From NCBI GenBank assembly GCA_033722375.1, contig JAWVZB010000019.1, positions 1 through 33,862 on the forward strand: 33,862 nt of DNA. Direction: 5' to 3'. The DNA comes from JAWVZB01 sp033722375. Its GTDB lineage: Bacteria > Actinomycetota > Nitriliruptoria > Nitriliruptorales > Nitriliruptoraceae. The notes beneath the pieces are model-generated. The model saw only the letters and a list, made by a program, of their open reading frames with translations. It did not search any database and was not told where the DNA came from. Position 1 is the stretch's first letter, and each line of letters starts with the position of its first letter. A program made the position numbers and the translations under genes. Below are positions 7,208 to 16,200 of the stretch, in pieces.

Positions 7208-8458
7208 GTGACCTTCAGCCTGAAGCTGACCGAAGAACAGGAGTCGGCGCGAGACTGGGCGCATGACTTCGCGGAGAACGAGATGCGGCTCGCCGAGGTG
7301 GACGGGCTGCCCGCGCACCGCTACTACGACGAGCACGAGGAGTTCCCCTGGCCCATCGTGCAGAAGGCCGCTGAGATCGGGCTCTACGGCCTCGACTACT
7401 ACAGCATGGCCGGCCAGGACCAGAGCGGGATCACCTCCGCGCTCGTGCTCGAGGAGACCTTCTGGGGGTGTGCGGGTATCGGGCTCGCGATCTTCGGCTC
7501 CGGCCTGGCGCTGGCCGGGCTCGCTTCGTCGGGCACGGGCGAGCAGATCGGCGAGTGGTCCCAACGGATCTTCGGGACCCCCGAAGATCCCAAGGTGGGT
7601 GCCTACGCGGTCTCGGAGCCGGGGGCGGGCTCCGACGTCTCGCGGATCCGCACCCGGGCCGAGAAGGTCGAGGGTGGCTGGCTCCTCAACGGCGAGAAGA
7701 TCTGGATCACGAACGGGGGCATCGCCGACGTTCACATCGTCGTCGCGACCGTGGACCCCGATCTCGGTCACCGTGGTCAGGCCTCGTTCATCGTGACCCA
7801 GGACGCGGAGGGTTTCAGCCAGACCAAGAAGGTCAAGAAGCTCGGCATCAAGGCCTCCCACACGGCCGAGCTGGCCCTGCAGGACGTGTTCGTCCCCGAT
7901 GACCAGCTCCTCGGGGGCGAGGAGAAGCTCAACGCGAAGATGGAACGGGCCAAGAACCCCGACAAGGGCAAGAAGAGCAAGTCCGGGGCGCTGTCCACGT
8001 TCGAAGCCACACGCCCCATCGTGGGGATCCAAGCGGTCGGGATCGCTCGCGCCGCCTACGAGCAGTCGGTCGAATACGCGATGCAGCGTGAGACGTTCGG
8101 CGTGCCGATCATCCGACACCAGGCCATCGCCTTCAAGCTCGCCGACATGGCGACCGAGATCGACGCGGCGCGGCTCCTGTGCTGGCGCGGCATCAACATG
8201 GGAGTCACCCAGACTCCCTACCAGCAGGGGGAGGGATCCATGGCCAAGCTCAAGGCGGGCCGGGTCGCGGTGTGGGCCACCGACGAGGCGATCCAGATCC
8301 ACGGCGGGTTCGGCTACAGCCGCGAATTCGACGTCGAGAAGTTCCACCGCGACGCCAAGATCTACGAGATCTTCGAAGGCACCAAGGAGATCCAGCAGCT
8401 CGTCATCTCGCGGCAGATCGCGCGGAGTTTCGGAGCGCCGAAGGAAGCCCGACCCTGA
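7208..8458 (+). CDS. acyl-CoA dehydrogenase with Lys-rich insertion
   Basis: A 416-residue flavoprotein that should introduce a trans-2 double bond into an acyl-CoA and pass electrons to ETF. Family landmarks are AYAVSEPGAGSDVS, GEKIWITNG, MQRETFGVPI, QIHGGFGYSREF and YEIFEGTKEIQQ, with the putative catalytic Glu near residue 390. An unusual basic segment at about residues 236-264 (KMERAKNPDKGKKSKSGA) sits between the mid-domain loop and the C-terminal helical domain. Most family members carry only a short GxGF loop there. Several N-terminal aromatic residues (YYDEHEEFPW, YGLDYYS) are also non-standard. GTG start 7208 follows GAGGAG. It is a single gene, convergent with the next with an 18-base gap. 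Confidence 0.92.
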   Translation: MTFSLKLTEEQESARDWAHDFAENEMRLAEVDGLPAHRYYDEHEEFPWPIVQKAAEIGLYGLDYYSMAGQDQSGITSALVLEETFWGCAGIGLAIFGSGLALAGLASSGTGEQIGEWSQRIFGTPEDPKVGAYAVSEPGAGSDVSRIRTRAEKVEGGWLLNGEKIWITNGGIADVHIVVATVDPDLGHRGQASFIVTQDAEGFSQTKKVKKLGIKASHTAELALQDVFVPDDQLLGGEEKLNAKMERAKNPDKGKKSKSGALSTFEATRPIVGIQAVGIARAAYEQSVEYAMQRETFGVPIIRHQAIAFKLADMATEIDAARLLCWRGINMGVTQTPYQQGEGSMAKLKAGRVAVWATDEAIQIHGGFGYSREFDVEKFHRDAKIYEIFEGTKEIQQLVISRQIARSFGAPKEARP

Positions 8459-8476
8459 CCCGGCAGCGGTTCGCCG

Positions 8477-9382
8477 TCAGGAGCCCGGGCGACGTCGCTT
8501 CAGGGCGTCGGGACCGTCCTTCGCGAGGGCCAGGGCCTCGGACGGGGTCATCCTGATCGGCCCTGGACGCCGATCGATGCGGTCGTCGTGAACGCTGACA
8601 CCCGTCTCGGGTACGGCCGGCTCGTCTGCCGGAGCCGGGGGTGGAGGACTCACGCGGAGCGGCTCTTCGGCCTCGGTCGCGACCTCCGGCTGCTCCGCCG
8701 GCGACGACGGCTCGTCGTCACCCGTCGCCGGGCTGTCCGGTGGCGGTTGCGGCTCCGGAGCGTCGACCGGGCCAGGCGATGTCGAGACAGATGGCGCGGG
8801 CTCCGGTGCCGGTTCGCGGTCACGACGTGAGGGACGGTCGAACAGATTCGCCGGAGGAGACGCTGGCGCTTCGTCCGCTGGCTCCTGGGCGAGCGGGGCG
8901 TCGATGTCCTCGTCCGCGTACCGCGACAGCTCGTCGGTCAGCTCGGAGACGGTGAGGTCGTCCTCGAGGCGCTCGTCCTCGTGGTGTGCCTCGGTCTCGG
9001 GTGTTCGCGTGTCCTCGGGGGCCGGTTCGGTTCTGGCGTCGAACAACGGTTCCGGCTCGGGGGTGCCACGCTCCGAGGACGGGGGCGGCTCGGCCTGCGG
9101 CTCGTCCGGAGCCGGGGGTGGCTCCGGTTCCTCGGATGGGCGGGGGGTGAGCAGTGGCTCGTCGTCCCACCGGTCCGGTTCCATTCGTTGTGCGGGGGGC
9201 GCGTCCTCGAACAGCGGCTCTGGGTCAGTGGTCGGCGTCGGCCGGGACGGAGTCGACAGGCCGCTCGCCGTGAAGAGCGTGCTGGCCGTGGGCGCAGCGT
9301 CGTCCTCGACGGGCTCGTCGCCACCGCCGAACAGCCGTCGGAGCCGGGCGAACAGCCCGCCGCTGGCTCGGTCCTCAGCCAC
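8477..9382 (-). CDS. disordered Pro/Glu-rich protein with short conserved-looking ends
   Basis: A 301-residue protein that I do not recognise. The N-terminus is a short amphipathic basic segment (GGLFARLRRLFGGG, residues 8-21) that could bind a membrane or a partner. Residues about 25-270 are low complexity, dominated by Pro, Glu, Asp and Ala, with repeated EPEPLF/DPEPLF-like patches and a short helical patch TVSELTDELSRYADEDIDAP. The last 25 residues (PIRMTPSEALALAKDGPDAL, then KRRR) look structured again. The GTG start at 9382 has GGAGG just upstream. Composition and ends suggest a scaffold or tether. It is divergent from the unrecognised gene at 9543. Confidence 0.72.
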   Translation of the reverse strand: MAEDRASGGLFARLRRLFGGGDEPVEDDAAPTASTLFTASGLSTPSRPTPTTDPEPLFEDAPPAQRMEPDRWDDEPLLTPRPSEEPEPPPAPDEPQAEPPPSSERGTPEPEPLFDARTEPAPEDTRTPETEAHHEDERLEDDLTVSELTDELSRYADEDIDAPLAQEPADEAPASPPANLFDRPSRRDREPAPEPAPSVSTSPGPVDAPEPQPPPDSPATGDDEPSSPAEQPEVATEAEEPLRVSPPPPAPADEPAVPETGVSVHDDRIDRRPGPIRMTPSEALALAKDGPDALKRRRPGS

Positions 9383-9542
9383 GGTCCTCCGTTGTGCTCG
9401 GGGTCACGCGCTCGGCCACCGGAGTCCGATCCGTGGGTCGGTGGCGCCAGGTGGATCCGGCATGCTTCCCTACAGGTCGGCAGCCATCACGCCGAGGTTG
9501 ACTGTAGCCGTGGTGGGACCACGACCGGCGGAGGAACCGTAG

Positions 9543-10229
9543 GTGGGCGAGAAGGTGCTCCAGCGCTATCGGGACGTGCAGGAGGCACTCCAGGGACTCC
9601 CTGGGGTGGCTGCGGCTGCCATCACCGAGGGCAGCGGGGCGGGCCGCGGGCGGCTGAAGATCCGTCTGGCGGCCGGGCACGACCCGAGGGAGGTGGCGCG
9701 CGCGGTCTCGGAGCTCCTCCGCCAGCGGTTCGGTATCAACATCCGTCCGAGTGACATCCATCCGCGCCCCGACATCGATCTGCCCGCCGGCGCACCGACG
9801 GTCAGCGAGAACGGCCGGGCGGGCCGCGCCGCGATCCGGGACCTGGCGACATCGGTCGAAGGCCTCGAAGTGACGGCGGTGACGGTCCTCGACCTCGACG
9901 GCAACCAGGTCACCGGGCGCGCGACAGGCGCGGCGACGAGCCAGGCGTCACTGCGTGCGGTCGCACGTGCCACGCTCGCCGCGGTGGACCATCTGGTACC
10001 AGGTCGCGCCAAGACCGACCTCGAGCAGGTGGACGTGGACGGCGACGACCGCGTCGACGTGACCGTCGTCTACCTGACCCCCGACGGTGAGGAACGCCTG
10101 GCAGGGGTCGCCCTCGTCGACAGCGGCGACGTCCAGCACGCCGTGGTGAGAGCCACGCTCGATGCGGTGAACCGTCGACTGGGCCAGGCGCTGCGGGGCG
10201 CCCAGACGTCGGATCAGTCCTCCGCCTGA
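9543..10229 (+). CDS. conserved-looking two-part protein of unknown function
   Basis: A 228-residue soluble protein, with no signal or membrane segment. Residues 1-78 look like a small alpha/beta unit (LQRYRDVQEALQGLPGVAAA, DPREVARAVSELLRQRFGIN). Residues about 95-215 contain two matched strand-helix units: VTAVTVLDLDGNQVTGRATG then LRAVARATLAAVDHL, and DVTVVYLTPDGEERLAGVAL then AVVRATLDAVNRRLG. The repeated strand-then-ATLxAVxxxL pattern suggests an internal duplication or a dimer-type fold, somewhat like ligand-sensing or LeuA-dimerisation-type domains, but I cannot assign a family. GTG 9543 is supported by GGAGGA seven bases upstream. It overlaps the convergent AidB-like gene by 16 bases. 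Confidence 0.75.
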   Translation: MGEKVLQRYRDVQEALQGLPGVAAAAITEGSGAGRGRLKIRLAAGHDPREVARAVSELLRQRFGINIRPSDIHPRPDIDLPAGAPTVSENGRAGRAAIRDLATSVEGLEVTAVTVLDLDGNQVTGRATGAATSQASLRAVARATLAAVDHLVPGRAKTDLEQVDVDGDDRVDVTVVYLTPDGEERLAGVALVDSGDVQHAVVRATLDAVNRRLGQALRGAQTSDQSSA

Positions 10230-11992
10230 TCCCTGCGGCCGTCCGCGGCCAGTGTCGCGTCCACGTCGCCGAGGCTACCCGCTGGCTCCAGCAGATCGAA
10301 CGGCTGTCGGGCGAAGCGTTGAGCGACCGCGACCCCCCGTCCGCCCCGGCTCTCGTCCAGATCGGCCTGCGCCTGCGCGACGAGCAGCGCGGCCTGATGG
10401 GCCCGCCCGAGCGTGAACGCCCACCGGCGGGCGCCGTGCTGCACGGCATCGATCCCGGGGTCGTCGATCGCGTTCGCCACCCAACTCGCCGCGTGCTGGG
10501 CTGCGTCGACGGCACGTTCAGCGATCGGTGCCAGATCGGCGTGCTGGGCCTGCTTGGCCGTCGAGACGATCTCTGTGACGTAGGGCGCCAGGGCGTCCTC
10601 ACGCTGGAGCGCCCGGAGCGCGTCGAGGCTCAGCACGTTCGTGGTGCCCTCCCAGATCGGCAGGACCTGCGCGTCACGCAGCAGCACGGGGAGGTGGGTG
10701 TCCTCGATGTAGCCGGCGCCACCGAACGCTTCGAGGCCCTCGGAGGCGACCGCGACCGCATCCTTGGCGGTCACGAGCTTCGCGATCGGGAGCAGCATCC
10801 GGAGGGCGAGTCGCTCCTCGTCGCGGGCCTCGCCCGCTTCTTCGCGGCCGAGGAGCTCGACCGCTCGGAACGTGAGCTGGAGGGTGGCGTCGGTCGCCGC
10901 CTGCATCCACGCGAGGGTGGTCTGGTGGAGCGGCTGGTCGATGAGACGTCTGCCGAAAGCGACCCGCTTCGTGGCGTAATCGCGCGCCAGCGCCGTCGTC
11001 CTCCGCATGCCGGACGCCGCGCTGACGGCGTTCCACAGGCGGGTGATCGCGAGCATGGGGGTGATGTTGCGGGTGCCGTCCGAGGGGCCGCCGACGAGGT
11101 GAGCGGTCGTGCCCTCGAGCGCGAGCTCCGCGGTTGGCATCTGCCGCGTCCCGAGCTTGTCCTTCAAGCGCAGCACCCGGATGTCGTTGAGGCTGCCGGC
11201 GTCGTCGTAGACCTCGACGTAGAACATCGCGAGCCCGCGACCGCCGCTCGGGTTCCCCTCAGGGCGTGCCAGGGTGAGGGCCATGTCGGCGGTGATCGCC
11301 GAGGTGAACCACTTGGTGCCGTGCAGCCGCCAGACGCTGCCATCCTTCGTGGCCTCGGTCTCCGAGATACCGACGTCGGAGCCACCGGTGCGCTCGGTCA
11401 TCCACTGGCCCGAGGTCCACGCTGCGTCGGGATCGCGGGACGTGAGCCGGGGCACCGCCCGATCGATGAGCTCCTGGTCGCCGTGTGTCAGGAGCGTCTT
11501 CGCGGCCCCGTCCGTCATCGCGAGCGGGCAGGAGTACAGGGCGCTCGACGGGCTGTAGAGGTACGCGAGCGCGAACTGGTGCACCCGGGACCACTCCTGG
11601 TGGGCCCGCTCGTAGCCCGTCGCGATGACCCCCTTCTCGTGCGCGACCGCCCCGATCCGATCCCAGATCGGTGACACCTCGATGCGGTCCACCCGTCGTC
11701 CCCACGCGTCGAAGCGAACCAAGCGTGGCTCGTGCTCGCGGCGGTCCATCTCCAGAGCGAGGTCGAGGAGCTCGTTTGCGGCCATGTGGCCCATCTCGGC
11801 CAGGGAGGGAGCGATCTCGTCGTGCACCTCGCTCGGGAGCGCCCGAGCCAGGTAGTGGCGGAGCGCGAGATCGTCCTCCCACTCGTCCCGGAGCTCGGGG
11901 CCGTGCTGGAAGAAGCCGGTCTGGTCGATCGTCACGATGGGCTCGATCCGCTGGCGGGCGTCACGAGCGTACGTCCGTGCCGGTCGCACCAT
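10214..11992 (-). CDS. AidB/ACAD11-like acyl-CoA dehydrogenase
   Basis: A flavoprotein of about 592 residues. WMTERTGGSDVG, HGTKWFTSAI, KDKLGTRQMPT, YATKRVAFGRRLIDQP, LEAFGGAGYIED and PIWEGTTNVLSLDALR are the motifs of the AidB branch of acyl-CoA dehydrogenases. The N-terminal half (FFQHGPELRDEWEDD, then SALYSCPLAMTDGAAKTL) also matches AidB. E. coli AidB is a methylation-response protein with weak isovaleryl-CoA dehydrogenase activity and DNA binding; whether this one has either role is unknown. The start is uncertain: GTG 12001, ATG 11992, GTG 11989 and GTG 11935 are in frame. GGAG at 11997-12000 fits the 11992/11989 pair best. The 5' end overlaps the methyltransferase gene by about 32 bases. 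Confidence 0.88.
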   Translation of the reverse strand: MVRPARTYARDARQRIEPIVTIDQTGFFQHGPELRDEWEDDLALRHYLARALPSEVHDEIAPSLAEMGHMAANELLDLALEMDRREHEPRLVRFDAWGRRVDRIEVSPIWDRIGAVAHEKGVIATGYERAHQEWSRVHQFALAYLYSPSSALYSCPLAMTDGAAKTLLTHGDQELIDRAVPRLTSRDPDAAWTSGQWMTERTGGSDVGISETEATKDGSVWRLHGTKWFTSAITADMALTLARPEGNPSGGRGLAMFYVEVYDDAGSLNDIRVLRLKDKLGTRQMPTAELALEGTTAHLVGGPSDGTRNITPMLAITRLWNAVSAASGMRRTTALARDYATKRVAFGRRLIDQPLHQTTLAWMQAATDATLQLTFRAVELLGREEAGEARDEERLALRMLLPIAKLVTAKDAVAVASEGLEAFGGAGYIEDTHLPVLLRDAQVLPIWEGTTNVLSLDALRALQREDALAPYVTEIVSTAKQAQHADLAPIAERAVDAAQHAASWVANAIDDPGIDAVQHGARRWAFTLGRAHQAALLVAQAQADLDESRGGRGVAVAQRFARQPFDLLEPAGSLGDVDATLAADGRRDQAED

Positions 11993-12710
11993 CGACTCCA
12001 CGGTGGGTGTAGAGCACCACCGCGACAGCGGTGGCGAGGTTCAGGCTCGACACCCCCGGTCGCATCGGGATCGAGACCTCGAGGTCTGCACGGTCGCGAA
12101 CCTGCGGGGTCAGGCCGTGACGCTCCGTCCCGAAGGCGAAGATGGCGTCGCGGGGTAGCTCGACCGTTCCGATCGGCTCGCCAGTCGGGTCCACGGCGAC
12201 CAGCGGCTCGGACGGCAGCCCGCCAGACAGCCGTTCGACGTGGACCGCGAAGTGGAGACCTGCCGCCGCACGGACCGCGGACGGGTGCCATGGGTCGGCC
12301 TGTCCCGTCGTGTAGACCGCGCGGGCCCCGGCCGCCGCGGCGACGCGGACACAGGCTCCGAGGTTGCCGAGATGTCGGGGATCCTCGAGCAGCACGGCCG
12401 CGCCGTCTCCGGCTGTTGCCGGGTCCTCCGGCCGCAGGGCGACCGCGAGCGCTGGGGTGGGAAGGCCCTCGGCGCCGAGCGAGCGCCACGTCGGGGCGTC
12501 GACGGTGACCGCACGGCGCGCCAGGACATCGGTGAGGTCCGCGGCAAGTTCGTCGGCGAGGCTGAGCAGCTCGGGACGGTCCGGTGTCAGCAACCGCTCG
12601 ACGGTCGCGTCGAACCGAAGCGCGTGCTTGACGGCATGGAACCCCTCCAGCACGACGCGTGACGGGTCCTCGCGGGCGGCCCGGACGGCAGCGACGTCAT
12701 CCCTCGGCAT
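11961..12710 (-). CDS. SpoU/TrmH-family RNA 2'-O-methyltransferase
   Basis: A 249-residue SPOUT methyltransferase that would transfer methyl from S-adenosylmethionine to a ribose 2'-OH in rRNA or tRNA. The three SpoU motifs are visible: DPRHLGNLGACVRVA (N-x-G-x(3)-R type), FAFGTERHGLT, and SIPMRPGVSSLNLATAVAVV, which form the trefoil knot. The N-terminal stretch (RVVLEGFHAVKHALRFD) matches the small L30-like substrate-binding domain of the family. It starts at ATG 12710, 46 bases from the divergent FxsA start. The AidB-like start lies within its last codons, so the two are probably one transcript. The target nucleotide cannot be told. Confidence 0.9.
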   Translation of the reverse strand: MPRDDVAAVRAAREDPSRVVLEGFHAVKHALRFDATVERLLTPDRPELLSLADELAADLTDVLARRAVTVDAPTWRSLGAEGLPTPALAVALRPEDPATAGDGAAVLLEDPRHLGNLGACVRVAAAAGARAVYTTGQADPWHPSAVRAAAGLHFAVHVERLSGGLPSEPLVAVDPTGEPIGTVELPRDAIFAFGTERHGLTPQVRDRADLEVSIPMRPGVSSLNLATAVAVVLYTHRGVDGATGTDVRS

Positions 12711-12744
12711 GTGCCCTCCCCGGCTCCCCCGACCGTAGACGGCT

Positions 12745-12750
12745 TACGAT
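12745..12750 (+). promoter_or_regulatory. -10 box of a probable leaderless fxsA transcript
   Basis: TACGAT at 12745-12750 fits the actinobacterial TANNNT -10 box and is followed by exactly six bases and then ATG at 12757. There is no ribosome binding site in between. This is the layout of leaderless mRNA, which is common in Actinobacteria. No clear -35 hexamer is visible. Confidence 0.5.
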
Positions 12751-12756
12751 GGCCGC

Positions 12757-13278
12757 ATGGCCTGGCTCGTGCTCGCGTTCATCCTCGTCCCGATCCTGGA
12801 ACTGGCCGTCATCATCGAGGTCGATGGCGTCCTCGGGCTGGGCCCGACCATCGCGCTCCTGGTGCTGGATTCGCTGGTGGGTGCCTGGCTCGTCCGGCGT
12901 GAGGGAGTTCGGGCCTGGCGGCGGTTCCGCACGGCGCTCGACGAGCGGCGGTGGCCAGGTGACGAGGTCACCCAGGGTGGGCTCGTGTTGATGGGCGGGG
13001 CGCTGCTCCTGACGCCGGGGTTCGTCACGGACGGCGTGGGCCTCCTGATGGTCGCCCCGCCCACCCGGGCACTGCTGTCGCGGGCGATCCGGGCGCGGCT
13101 GCGATCGGCCAGTCCGTGGCCCTTCGGTTCGGAGTCCGCTGGCCGACAGGAGGGCCAGGGCCGCGGTACGGGTCAGCCGCGACAGGACGTCCTGGATGTC
13201 GAGGTGGTGTCGGTGGAGCGTGACGACGACCCGGACGCCGATCCCCCGCGCGACGGCGAGGACAGCAACGAGGGGTAG
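12757..13278 (+). CDS. fxsA: FxsA-family membrane protein
   Basis: A 173-residue inner-membrane protein. Hydrophobic segments are MAWLVLAFILVPILELAVII, TIALLVLDSLVGAWLV and a long stretch beginning LVLMGGALLLTPGFVTDGVG, with the family motifs PILEL and LLLTPGFVTD. FxsA in E. coli relieves F-plasmid exclusion of phage T7 and otherwise has no clear biochemical role. Residues from about 120 to the end are a hydrophilic acidic tail (VVSVERDDDPDADPPRDGED) facing the cytosol. The start is ATG with no leader. The stop is eight bases before the FN3 gene, so the gene heads a three-gene operon with the FN3 protein and the diguanylate cyclase. Confidence 0.9.
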   Translation: MAWLVLAFILVPILELAVIIEVDGVLGLGPTIALLVLDSLVGAWLVRREGVRAWRRFRTALDERRWPGDEVTQGGLVLMGGALLLTPGFVTDGVGLLMVAPPTRALLSRAIRARLRSASPWPFGSESAGRQEGQGRGTGQPRQDVLDVEVVSVERDDDPDADPPRDGEDSNEG

Positions 13279-13286
13279 TCCGGAAG

Positions 13287-16200
13287 GTGACCAACAGCCG
13301 CAGGCAGCCGGTGCGTGGTGGAGGGGTACTCCTGCTGCTCGCCATGCTCCTGCTGGGGCCGTTCACCGGTCGATCCGATGCTGCTCCGGTCACCTACTAC
13401 CGCATCGGGAGCGGATCGGGCTTCGAGGGCTACGCCAGCCTCGCCTCGGCGCCTACCGGAGCGGCGAGCTACTCCTTCGAGGTGCCGCACGACGGTGCCA
13501 CGGGGACCTACCTGTTCCAACGGGGCAGCGGACTCGAGGCATGGTCGAGCTGGCGCACCCGAGGTGGTGATGGCTACGCCACCACCTCGGCGCTGACGGG
13601 AACGGTTCCTGCCGGCACGTGGACGTTCAACGCGTTGGTTCGAACCGACGTCCCCTCGGGGGATGCCAGCGGGGTGTTGATCGTCGCCGTCCACGCCGCT
13701 TCCGCGGGCGGATCCCGGCTGCTCACGGTGCACCAGGGCTCCACCAACGTGCTGGCCGGCCCCGGCGACCGATCGGTGTCGATGTCCGTAGCCCTGCCGG
13801 ACGTCAGCCTGTCGGACGAGCGGATCGTCACGGAGTGGTGGCTCGCCATCACGAGCAACGAGGCGACCGGTACGCACACCACCGAGCTTCGGCACGGGCT
13901 CTCAGGTGACACGGTCGTGTTCCCCGGGCCGCCCGCTCCACCGCCGCTCCAGAGTCCTGAGAACGCCCGCGTCACCTCTGTCGGTGACCGGACGGTGTCG
14001 ATCGCGTGGGACCCCTCGCCCGACGACCGGATCGTCGGCTACGTCGTCCGCCGGGCGACGTCCTCCACCGGCCCCTTCTCCGAGGTGTCGGGGGTGGTGG
14101 CCGAGACCGCCTTCACCGACACGGGGCTGACCAACGGTGTCCGCTACTTCCACGACGTCGTCGGTGTCACTGCCGACGGGACCCGCTCTCCGGCTTCGAA
14201 TGCCACGAGTGCCGTCCCGCGCGACACCGAGGCGCCGGAGCCCCCCACGGACCTCACGCTGTCGCCGAGCGCCTCCTTCCAGCTCACCCTCGACTGGGGG
14301 GCTTCCCCGTCGGCGGACGCGGCCGCGTACCGCGTCGAGCGGTCGACCGCCGCGGGTGGCCCCTACCAGACGATCGCATCGGACGCCGTCGCGACGAGCT
14401 ACACCGACCGGGGGCTGCCGTCCGGCTCGACGTGGCACTACCGGGTGCGGACCGTCGATGACGACGGCCACGTGTCGGCAGCGACCGCCTCCGCGTCCGG
14501 CACCGTCCCGCCCTCCCCGCCGGCAGGGTTGTTCGTCCGGGCGGTTGCCGACGGCGCGGTCGTGCTCGAGTGGGACGAGAGCGACGAGGTGGTCGAGAGC
14601 TACCGGCTCGAGCGCGCCACGTCCTCCGGTGGGCCCTACGCGACCGTGGCATCGGGGATCACGGGGACCTCCTACACCGACACCGGCCTCACCAACGGCA
14701 CCACCTACCACTATCGCCTCCGCGCGGTGAGCCCGAGCGGCATCGCGTCCTCACCATCCGCGAGCGTGTCGGCGACCCCGCGCGACACCGGCCGCCCCGC
14801 TCCCGTCGGCTCACTCACGGCGGTGCTCAGTGGCTCATCGGTGCAACTCTCGTGGGACCGCAGCGTGTCCTCGTCCGTGGTGGGGTACCGGGTCTTCCGT
14901 CTCGTCGACGGGGCCAACCGCGGGGACGTCTCGGGGCTCATCTCGGGGCGGTCCTACACCGACAGCGGGCTGAAGCTCGGACAGCGCTACACCTACGAGG
15001 TCGTGGCGGAGGACGCGAGTGGTAACCGCTCCGATCCGTCGACGATCGAGGTGATCCTGCCGCCACCGACGCCCACACGGCTGCGGGCCACCAGCGTCAG
15101 CGAGGAAGCGGCCACCCTGGCGTGGGACGGTTCGGACCATCCCGCCGTGACCTACCGGCTCGAGCGCTCGACCGACCGTGGGCGCACCTGGTCGCCGGTG
15201 AACGACGACCCGATCCAGGAGCGCCACCACACCGTGACCGGGCTCGCGATCGGCACCGTCTACGAGTTCCGGGTGCAGGCGGTGAGCCTCAGCACCGCGG
15301 TTTCGAACTGGTCGGATCCGGTGACGGTGCGACCGCAGAACGGGCCGCCGACCGCTCCGCAGGGTCTGGTCGCGGACGGGAGCGGTGCGGGGGGGCAGGT
15401 CCTGCTCACGTGGACGCCGAACCCCGAGTCCGACGTCGTGCGCTACGAGGTGCAGCGCGCCGCCGCGCCGAGCGGACCGTTCCAGGTCGTCGGGCTGCCG
15501 ACCGACCCCGTCTTTGACGATCGGGTCGGACTGGTCGATGGCCGCACCTACTACTACCGCGTGGTGGCCGTCGACTCCGTCGGCTTGCGGTCGCCACCGT
15601 CAGCCACGGTGTCCGTGGTGCCGACGGACACCGAGCCTCCGTCCGCGCCCACGCCCCCGGCGGTCTTCGCCTTCGGGGACCGGGTGCGCCTCGCCTGGAG
15701 CAGCACGACCGGAGCGACGCGCTACGAGGTGTTGCGCTCCACCCAGCCGGAGGGGCCCTACACGGTCGTCACGCTGACCACTGCCCGCGAGTTCGTGGAC
15801 GAGGACGTCGTCGTCGGGGGCACCTACCACTACCGGCTCGCCGCGTTCGATGCTGCCGGCAACCGTTCGCCGAACTCCGAGTTGCGCAGCGCGACGGTGT
15901 CGGGATCCTCGGCGCTGCCAGGTGACGGCTCCAGCGGCGGGGCGCCGAGCCCACCGCCGCCTCCACAGCCGCCGGGCGTCAGCGCACCCGCAGACGAGGG
16001 TGACCCCGTGGCACAGCCCACCTTCCCGCCGGTCGATGCGCCCGACGAGCCGGGTGGCTCAGACAATGACGACCCCGACCCGCTGGCACTCGGGGGCGAC
16101 GACGAGGAGACGATCGCGCTCGGCGAGGGGCAGATCCCGGAGAGCCTGGCCGCCGGCGAGCAGCCATCGGGGTTCGCGCGGTCCGTCGGCCGCGCCGCCT

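Noticed and set aside
9498..9530. TTGACT as a -35 box for the gene at 9543
   Set aside because: No acceptable -10 hexamer 16-18 bases downstream; the sequence there is GC-rich.
10319..11674. Plus-strand 451-codon frame opposite the AidB-like gene
   Set aside because: Antisense shadow; the minus strand has unambiguous acyl-CoA dehydrogenase motifs.
13952..15942. Tandem FN3 repeats as a DNA-level repeat array
   Set aside because: The seven domains share protein pattern, but their DNA is diverged, so this is an old protein-level duplication and not a recent nucleotide repeat.
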